This document shows positions 1 through 9,300 of a stretch of 12,121 bases of DNA, in pieces. Origin of the DNA: Rodentolepis nana. Lineage: Eukaryota > Platyhelminthes > Cestoda > Cyclophyllidea > Hymenolepididae. The notes beneath the pieces were generated by a model. The model was not told the DNA's origin. It did not search any database and worked only from the letters and a program-made list of their open reading frames with translations. Both the position numbers and the translations under genes were made by a program. Location: positions 1 through 12,121 of the forward strand of contig UZAE01014782.1 in assembly GCA_900617975.1 (NCBI GenBank), read 5' to 3'. Within the stretch, counting starts at the first letter, position 1; every line of letters starts with the position of its first letter.

Positions 1-243
1 CCTCCCCCCCCCCTCTACAATACGTGCATTTGGTCTCACATGACAAGCATCTCACCTCTACTCTTGAATGAACGAACAAGCTATTAACAGTCTAGACACA
101 ACTAATTATTCAGATTTTGAAAACTGAAAACTACTTAATGACCGCATATTATTAGATGACCTCAAAATGTGAAAAAGAACTGATGTTTACTCTCCATTGG
201 TCTGCTACTCTCCTTATTAGTGAGATTTCAATTGTCACCTTAC
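1..243 (-). other. Intron after exon 15 (partial)
   Basis: Starts at the GTAAGG donor and runs off the left edge. It begins on the plus strand with a C-rich run (1-15). I see no WPD or HCxxGxxR coding sequence here, so the next exon is outside the window. Confidence 0.75.
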
Positions 244-433
244 CGTATTGCGAATAGTAAGAACACGGCGAATGTAGCAGATTCCAGATTCAGAACTTTG
301 TAATGTCACCGAAATGTTCCCGTAAATTTCGGAACAAAGTACATTGTTGTCGGTTTCACTCGCGTTTTCGTTATCTTTGCTTTGCTTTCGAGGCCAATAG
401 GGGCAGCACTTTTCCTTGTCTCTCTCGTTTAAT
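244..433 (-). CDS. Exon 15: PTP domain, KC..YWP to the IRN strand
   Basis: The acceptor ATCTCTTATTTCAG|A follows a long CT-rich tract, and the donor is AATACG|GTAAGG. The 190 nt run from phase 2 to phase 0 and encode residues 799-861. KEKCCPYWP matches the PTP motif KC..YWP, and IYGNISVTL matches 'yG.i.V.l'. YIRRVLTIRN matches the 'y.iR.l.i' strand. Between YWP and YGN lies an extra charged, Asn-rich stretch of roughly ten residues. The remaining domain (WPD loop, HCSAGxGR, Q loop) must lie left of base 1. Confidence 0.9.
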
Positions 434-3400
434 CTGAAATAAGAGATTGTGAGAGAGAGAGGTAGACTCAGACCTATAATCTATAAGAATACCACGATAT
501 ATAAAAATGAATTCAATGCATATCCAATTTCGAAAGCAACAGATTCATGAAAATGGTACTAGTCAGTGGAATTTTTTTACATCTTCCTGCTTTTAGCCCC
601 TCTCTCCCCCCCTCCCCCTCCTCATCCAGATTTTAAGCGGTCTATTAGTTTTCCCATTTAACCAATACCCACCCTTCGGTAGTGCTTTTGTCAAAGTTGA
701 CCTTTCCTCCATCTTACTCAAGCATCTTAAATTCATAGCCAATTCCAATCTTTTCCCTTAAACTTGTAGCAATAAATGTGCTAAAAGAGAACACGACATA
801 TGATCCACTAAACGTATGGAAGGAGAATATTCTCTTATTTTATGAACTTCAAAATAGACAAAAGACAATAGAAAAAGATTCTAAGAAGATGATTTCTCCA
901 GATCGAAGGCGTAGATGTAAGTCCCCAAAGGGAGCAAACTGAAATTCGGTGGTGTTGCTGACGAACTGGAAGCAGATTTTTATACAAATTATGTCAGTCA
1001 ATAGGGTCATGTCTGTCTCTAAGCCGATTGGACTATTTATAACAATATGGAAGAATCGAAAGAAAAATTATTCAAGCACAGATTAATGGGAATGATTTTA
1101 ACGTTGTTAGTGCTAAGACGACTGCCAATTTTCACTTCTATTGTCTTACACGCTTGTATAGTCTCTCCAGTTAGTCCTTCTAAACTGCAATAGGCACTTT
1201 AATAAGCGCTGTTTAGACCTCCCTTCCAACAAACTTAAATTTGTCAGAGTAAAATAAGTTGGCAGAACTTTGTCTATTATAGGTGAAAACGGTTGTCCAC
1301 CAATGGAGAAAACAATTGAAAGCTAAACTAATTTGTTAGTGAAGAGGTGGAAATCAGTGACTCGACTTATATCCCAATTAACAAAATCAAAGCTACCGAC
1401 AATTATAAACAATTTCTTCGCGGGGTTTTAATATGCAAGCAATACCTCGTGAGCATCACAATGATTCGCACCTCCGAGTCCCATATCGCTTGCCAGAAAA
1501 GTCCGACAGCATGTGTTTTGGGGGCTTGAGCAGCAATGTAGACACTTGGACCATTGGAGGCACTCTTGCCAGTCATGGGGAAGATCTGATGATGAGGTGG
1601 TGAGGAGGGGATCACACTGGCATTGACGTAGTCCGACATGGCGATCAGCCCAAGAGGTTCAACATTTGGAATATTTATCGCTCCAGGGTAGAGGTCCTGT
1701 AGAGCATATTCTTTGTGCAGATGCAAGCGATTTTGGTCATCTTAACAAAAGAGCAACGTTACTGACAGCATTTTAAAATCGATTGTAATAAGTAATAACC
1801 AATTGGATTTCAATCGGAGAATGCAGAGCGTGCAATATTGATTCAAACAAAAGTAGAACACCTCCGCTTCATCCAAATGTAGTCAATTCTCGCCATGAAA
1901 TCATTTTCTCCATATTATTTTATAATGATAACAATACTACTCCAGAAAATAAGTAAAGTCGAGCAAATAAAGCGGTAGTTCACTGCTTTGTGTTTTATAG
2001 CTGATCAAGTTTCTGCCCACGATTTAGAATGCCTTCAGACCTGTAAAATGTGCAAATTGGTCAATCTTACTACTTCGATGACTCAATTTCTTTCAATGGG
2101 GGGTGCGCAACAGACTTACCTCCACGTGGTGCACCTTGAGCAACGTATACTTATACGGCGAAAAGTCTATCAAACCGGCAGTTGACTTCTGACTTCAAAC
2201 TACTATGGCCCGACTATTTGTCCTATTCGACCCCTTCCACAGTACACATCTTACCTGTTTTATGCCTTTGTGTCTGTCTGTCTGTCTCTTTTACACCTGT
2301 GTATCACTATTCTATTCCCTCTCTCGATTTTTGTCACTTTGACGTTCCTCCTCCTCCTCTCTGTGTAGCCCCGAAGTCAGCTCTAGGGCTAATGATAAAT
2401 ATCAAAACGCCTGCCATTTGATATAAATAAATTTCTTTCAATGATTCGTGGAGTTTCATTCTTACTCAATGCATGGAACACTTATAGTCTGGCAACTAAT
2501 TGGAGAAGGTGAATGAGACTAGTAAACACATTTTATTGAGGAACTCAATCAAAGTAATGGCTAATCATAATTTAGGATAATTGCGAAATTGTGTGTCAAC
2601 TCGTAAATGGACTAATAACGCACACGCCAGTACTATGGTAAATATTATAGCTATTGGAGGCATATGGTACGCCTATGTGTAATATGCACTATTTGCACCA
2701 GACATCATTGAGATAGTAAAGTTTATTTTTATCTTTAATAACTTTGATCATATTAAAGAACTTTCAAATTAAAATTAGGTTATTTAGTCACGCCTATAGC
2801 CCAGATCACCATTATGATATCGTGGTAACGAAATTCACCTATTGATTGCTCACCATTTCTAGGAACAGTCGGCTCATAGAGCTATGCATCGCTCTAAACC
2901 GATAAAGTTGACCCTGAACGATTTTATATACGAGTTCAAATTTTAAACTGAATTCAGTAATTAAATGACTTTCAGCTCTTTCAGTGATCATGATTTATTC
3001 TTTGTTGTGGAAATTTGGTAATAATAATAAGGGCTAATAAACAAACTTCACAAAATTTAAAAAGTACTTTGTAAAGTGCTCGAAATTTGCCCATTTAGTG
3101 CACATAACTCGAATAATAGATAAGTTATTTAATCATTTTTTAACCTCAAAACATAAGTTCAATGGTCGAATAAAGTAATCCTTTACCAATATAAGCACAA
3201 TAACGAAACCCAAAACTGGGTCATTATTTTATAATTGAATGACATAATCATCAAAGGAATAAACGAAGGCCTTAACTTACAAGGACAAATATTTTTGTAT
3301 CGATTTCTCAAACGATTTTGTGGATGTGTTCCTGCCTCTATAGTCAAGCCCTTTTCCTCCTGTTGGGCTGCAGCGTAGTTCGCACAAGTCTGGAAAAATA

Positions 3401-5714
3401 TAAACCACCGAAATTAATCCAAAATAGGGAGAAATACTAATGTTACTGATAATATTTAAGTAGATGGTATATTTAGGCTCCGCCAGAGCGAACTAATCAT
3501 GCCATAAATCAAAATATTTGCCAATTTTTTAAGCAAAGCCTCATGTTATCTTGCTGATGGATAACTCGAATTTTCGACCTATGAATTGATAGTTAATCAG
3601 GGAGCATAGACAATATTTTGGTGGGTAGAAAGCCGATTCCAACGATTTCTGCGTACTTGAACAGAGTTCATAATATTCATCATTCGTTCACTGGGCTATC
3701 GATTAGTCGTTACCTGTCCTGAATTTAATACCACAAGTGCTCTAATTAAGGAAGAACCAATCTATTAATCAGCAACATAACTCAAGGTCATGGTTAAGTT
3801 GTACACCTTATTTAATGCGTTAAAAATAAATTGTCCCCTTGAAGGAGTAGCTTAAATCTTATTGGCCACCAATGGCATCCACAATAACAATAAAGAACAG
3901 AAAATATGCCAATTGACTAATCGTTCCCTCCTCATTACTTCACGGATTCTAATCATTCCGCACACCGACGATTCGTTTTCGTACTCCTTGAACCTTGTGC
4001 GCGCTCCAGCCTAACTCCTGAGCTTCTCATTTTCAAAGAAACGCTTTAATATCTTGTTGGCAGATCTTCAATTTCACAGCCTCTGTCGGGAAGCTATATT
4101 CACTAAGATATCAAAAGTGACTCCCCAGAAATGTACTAACCTAATCAAAATTCAACCATTAGAACTGTATTCATTGTAATGAGTTGCTATTTGGAGGATT
4201 TAACTGAGGGAATTGTTTATAACCAATGAGCTATCTTTCCGGCAGACCATTTGTGTGAGGGAAAAACGGAAGAATTACCTGAACCTAGGCCAAGTGAATA
4301 TTACGTGACGATAGGGACTTTATATGTCACTTTGCGAGGTGTGCAACAGACTAACCTCCACGTGGTGCACCCTGGGCAATATATGCTTATACGGCAAAGA
4401 GGTCTATTGATCGGCAGTTGACTTCTGACTTCAAACTACTATGACCCGACTATTTGTAATATTCGACCCCTTCAACAGTATCCATCTTACCTTTTCTCTG
4501 CCTTTATGTCTGTCTCTTTTACATCTGTGAATCACTCTTCTGTCCCGCCTCTCGACTTTTTGTCACTTTGACGTTCCTTCTCTCTGTGAAGTCTGAAGTC
4601 AACTAAAGGGCTAATGATAACTATCAAAACGCCTGCCATTTAATATAAATAAATATGTCACTTTGCATCAGTTAACTACGATTAAAGAGAGTATACAACA
4701 GTGCTTGCCTTGTATTCATCTCGAAGGATGGCATACTCGTCTTCAGCATATTTCGCTACAGTTTCAATGAAATTGGAGAGTTGAATTGGTGAAGGAGCCT
4801 TCTTGAGACGCCTAAAATGAAGTGAAAAGCCCTCAGATGTTGTTGAAAAAGTAACTTTCACGGATATAAATGTATATGTAACGACTTGACACTCACGTCA
4901 CTAATTTGCTTTGAAATTTCTTGGCAGATTCTCGAACTGCCGACGCAACTTCATCCCTTGTTAGCTCTTTCCTACAACGGTTAAGAATATAATCAATCTA
5001 TGGGTTAATAAAGACTTTGTATACGATGAAGTTAAAAGGTACGCCTGAAGGCAAAATACCCATGGCCATCTTGGGCACGCCAAAAAAAGCAGAATCAAAA
5101 TCCGAAATTCCGCTTTTTAGCTTAAAAGGTACGAACTATTTTTGCATACATGTTTAGACGCCATTCTAGGTTCATAATTCGGAGTGTGCGATAGACTTAC
5201 CTCCACGTGGTGCACCCTGGGCAACGTATATTCACACGCCAAAAAGTCTATCAATGGGCAGTTGACTTCTGACTTCAAACTGCCATAATCCCACTGTATG
5301 CCATATTCGACTACTTCCACAGTACTCACCTCATCTTTTTTCTACATTCGTCTTTGAAGCACTCATCTGTTCCCTCCCCCCTCTCGACTTTTTTCCCACT
5401 TTGATGTTCCTTCCCCTTTGTGAAGCCTGGAGTCAACTAAAGGGCTAATGATAGCTATCAGAACGCCTGCTATTTGATATAAATAAATAAATATTCATAA
5501 TTCAAATAATTAACAATACCAAAGCAGAAATTTATCATGAATGGTGTTGAAATTACAAGACATTGAGCGATCACAATTTCAGGCTGAACATGTCATTCTA
5601 AGATGAGTGAGGTAGCTTCAGCAATGGAGATGGGGCAACTACACTATTCAACACTTTTAAACTTGAACAATTTCAAATTTGTGCAATGAAAGTGCACTGA
5701 AAGCCAAAGAAACC

Positions 5715-5749
<35 letters not shown>

Positions 5750-6325
5750 CACTTAAAACTATGCCAATATGGAAGAAAACTGCATCAAATGTCTCTCATA
5801 ACGCACATCTTGAAGCAGACACTGGACGAGGTCTTTCTCTTCCAGGCCTTGAAGCGTCCCATTTGGGTTCTTCAAATCTCGCAAAGACTCTGACAACAAA
5901 ATGGAAGTTTGATTTTTCCGATGTCTGAACCAAATGCCCAAAAATGGACGTATACAATCTTTAGTAGGATGGGTGTGCGATTGACTTACCTCCATGTGGT
6001 GCACCCTGGGCAACGTGTACTCATACGGCAAAAAGTCTTTTAATCGGCAGTTGGCTTCTGACTTCAAACAACCATCACCCCACTGTATGTCATATTCGAC
6101 TACTTCCACAGTACTCACCTCACCTTTTTCTACCTTTTCTACTTTCGTCTTTGAAACACTCTTCTGTTCCCCCATCCTCCTCTCAACTTTTCTTCATTTT
6201 GATGTTCCTCCTCCCCTCTGTGAAGCCTGAAGTCAACTAAAGGGTTGATGATAACCATCAAAATGCCTGCCATTTGATATAAATAAATGAATAAATCTTT
6301 AATAGAACATGAGCAATGTATAGGT

Positions 6326-6356
<31 letters not shown>

Positions 6357-9300
6357 AGTGGAGGGTGAGGAGGGGTGGGAGAGTGTAATCCAAATCTCAA
6401 CTATCGTAATAAATGTTGAATTTATAAATAAAAATAACGTACATATATTGATCCCGCCGAACAACCTGACGTTTCAATTTGACAACAATCAGAACAACGA
6501 TGGCAAGTATTGAAATTGTACCAAGTATAGCAGCAATTACAATATGCATCTTGGTTTTTGCAAGCAAAACTGTAAAATAACAATATATTGACATTAAAAC
6601 AGGAGATATGTGAACAAAAATAATTAAGCGCATAAATCATTGGCAAACAAGAAATCATACAGTATACGGTAATAAAGTGCAGCACGAGTTAATTTGTGAG
6701 ACACTATGCTCAATCTCTTGTTCTACTTTGGTTAAATACCAACTCCATGTTCACCCTATATGTGAGTAGCAGCCAATGGCCTTGACGTCATTAAGACCGT
6801 GGCCTCAGCCCCATGTGTTTTGAAAAATATGGTGAGAAAGTGGGGCTGGGGGGGGGGGGGGGGGGGGGNGGGGCGGGGCGGGGCGGGGTGAGAAGAGTAG
6901 GCTCAAACCCAACCTAACCCTGGATATAAATGAAAGACGCGTCAATCAACCCCACCTCCACCCTCCCCCCTCTCCAACACTTTGCCAAACAGAATTATAA
7001 AAGGTGGGAATCTACCTTGTGCATTTGTTTGCCAAGTTTGTTCCATTATGAGTTGTATTGATCCCATTTTTACTGCATATGCTTTAACAACACCATGCAA
7101 ATTGTCAGCCCGATGATTGGTGCTTTGAAATCCCATTAGCAGGCGAGTGGTTCCTTTATAGAGTGGCGTATTTAAGCGCTCGGCGTTTTTCAGGAAGCCG
7201 GATTGACTCCCCAAACAGGAAAATTCAATTTGATTTATGGCGTCTGTCACTTCTGGTATGGCATTGCGCTGGTCAGAAAAGATTGGGAAAAGTATACGCA
7301 ATTTAGAGTACTTTGACGACATCAATTTAAGTGATTTCCGTCATACCAAACTAGAACTTTGGAAGCAATCTTCACAGGGAATCCAGATGATTCGACAACT
7401 GTTATTTCCTTGTCGACCGATCTCGAGAATGTAGCCAAGAATAGAACTAGCACTCTTTGTTTCGACTTGCCAGTCCACAATTATGCAAACAGAAGTATTT
7501 TCAGTTGGAATAGGTCCAGTGTCCTCTACGATTCGAAATTCGTTTTGGCCAGAGTAGGGGGTTTGTGGCAGCATACAGCCGAAGTTTTCCTCATCTTCCT
7601 CCTTAGTTTTGGAGATATAAGCTGTCACTGTTTTATTATTAGTTTTAACTTCGCTCTGGGCTACAAAACAAAGCGAAAATAGCCGGAATAATTTTGTTGT
7701 TTATTAGGCAATTTAACTAAGAAGAAATGTGATTTGCGTTATTTGGTAAATTTAGTGACCCATGTAAATTCTAATACGCTGAAATCAAGCGAGGCGCTTA
7801 GTGCCTGATAAGGACACCAAATTTTCTCAATCCATAGAATGCAAAAAGTGATAAATTGACTTGGCATGACCGACACTCATGATTAAAAAAAGGTCAATCA
7901 GCATTGGTTACTGTAAGCAAGGAGTCATTGGCATACACGAACAGATCACAAAATTAGAATTTTAAAGGTGAACTTTATTACACAAAGTCTAAACATCAAA
8001 TTTGACTATACTCTGGAGATATTTGGACTTTGCTCTCAAAATCGATTCAATCTCCCTCCCCCCACCCCATCTATACTTTATCTTTCATTCTGATGCGTGC
8101 AGTTTGTTTGTCCTTTTTTGTCAGTTATAAGTACAAAAGAAAAAGGACTGTTTCACTTGAGGGAGAGTATATGATTTTCCGGTTGTGAAAAGTCTCTTGT
8201 GCAGATATAGATAATGATCCTTGGTCATTACTAGTGACACACATGGCATTACGATTTGCCTGGCACAAAGCACCGCTTTTGGATATTAGCAAATTCTTCA
8301 TGAATTTACGTCATACTCTTTACATTCCACTGCTCATCAGTTTTGACCTTTAAAAGAGTGTATCATACTTGCTCACTTAACAGCAAATTTAGTGCTATTT
8401 TATAGTGTTTGTAATGCCAATTTAATCAATACTACCATTAAATGGCGCACACTCATAACCAGAAGAGTGGAATAGGAAAAAATGTGTATGGTTGAAAAAG
8501 TGGGTCGATCCGAACGTAAAATACGATTAGATCTACCTGTTGTCATGCCACCCATCATGACAGCAGGCGCGGAAACTAGTGAAGTCAACCTTATACGCCA
8601 TGGCGACCATAAAAAATGCCATTGATTAAAACGGGCTTGGCTAACAGTGAAAAACCAGGTTAGTCGTGCCTATAAGTCTCTGTGGGGAATGGAAACTTAA
8701 CTTTGACGAGTATTTAAGGCGGAAAATGGCCAGAGCGCGCTCAAACATGCATCTACGACATAAATATAATACTCTGACCTCATGAATGTACTTTTTTGTA
8801 GTAGGTCCTAAAGATCGCTCCATCTATTTAAAATACAACTTATATTGCCCATCAATTAATACGAATTCAACATATAATTACAAGTTGTTGAGTCCCGTTC
8901 TCTTACAGCACCATTTTTATTGCCTACTTGATGATCTTAGAAGTCGGGTTGTCGTCAATTGGGGGCTCGGTTGTGTAGTGGTCATCACGTCAGCTTTACA
9001 CGCAGAAGGTCCCCGGTCGAGTCAGCCTGGCGATTTTGGGTCTGCGATGGACTTACCCCCACATGGTGGACCCTGGACAACGTATACTCATACGGCAAGA
9101 AAAGTCTATTAAACCGGCTGTTGACTTCTGGAATCAAATTACCATGACCCCACTGAATGTCATATTCCACCACTTCCCCTTACCTTTTCACTGCCTTTGT
9201 GTCTGTCAATCTCTTTCACGTCTGTGAATCATTATTCTGTCCCCCCTCTCGACATTTTGCCAGTTTGATGTTCCTTCCCCTCTATGAAGACTGAAGTCAA

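Larger units (their letters stand above)
4998..5806 (-). other. Intron 10
   Basis: About 0.8 kb with SINE copy 3, the TA microsatellite and a small inverted repeat (5084-5118). The rest shows nothing recognisable. Confidence 0.65.

Noticed and set aside
850..1032. Minus-strand open frame with PFGDLHLRLRSGE, an acceptor-like ATAG in the right phase, resembling the PTP 'yG.i.v.l' strand
   Set aside because: It has no usable donor before its stop, and exon 15 (433-244) supplies the same strand with the KC..YWP motif and perfect splice sites. It lies inside intron 14.
2099..2429. Plus-strand open frames across SINE copy 1, and similar frames over copies 3-5 on either strand
   Set aside because: They are mobile-element sequence, differ between copies, and show no protein-family features.
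6258..6513. Open frames with long Gly or Pro runs around 6326-6355
   Set aside because: They are translations of the poly-G run, not coding sequence.
7237..7682. Plus-strand open frames over exons 7 and 8
   Set aside because: They are antisense shadows of the minus-strand exons, which carry the splice sites and the protein pattern.
8110..8148. Nine-base inverted repeat as a terminator or small RNA
   Set aside because: It is short and AT-rich with a 21-nt loop in an intron, so it is compatible with chance.
8641..8823. Minus-strand open frame as an additional ectodomain exon before exon 6
   Set aside because: There is no clear FN3 pattern or donor of matching phase, and the segment contains the branch-like CTAAC and T tract of the exon 6 acceptor.
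8962..9030. A functional tRNA-Val gene
   Set aside because: The acceptor stem does not pair, the B box lacks a base, and the segment is fused to the SINE body within target duplications.
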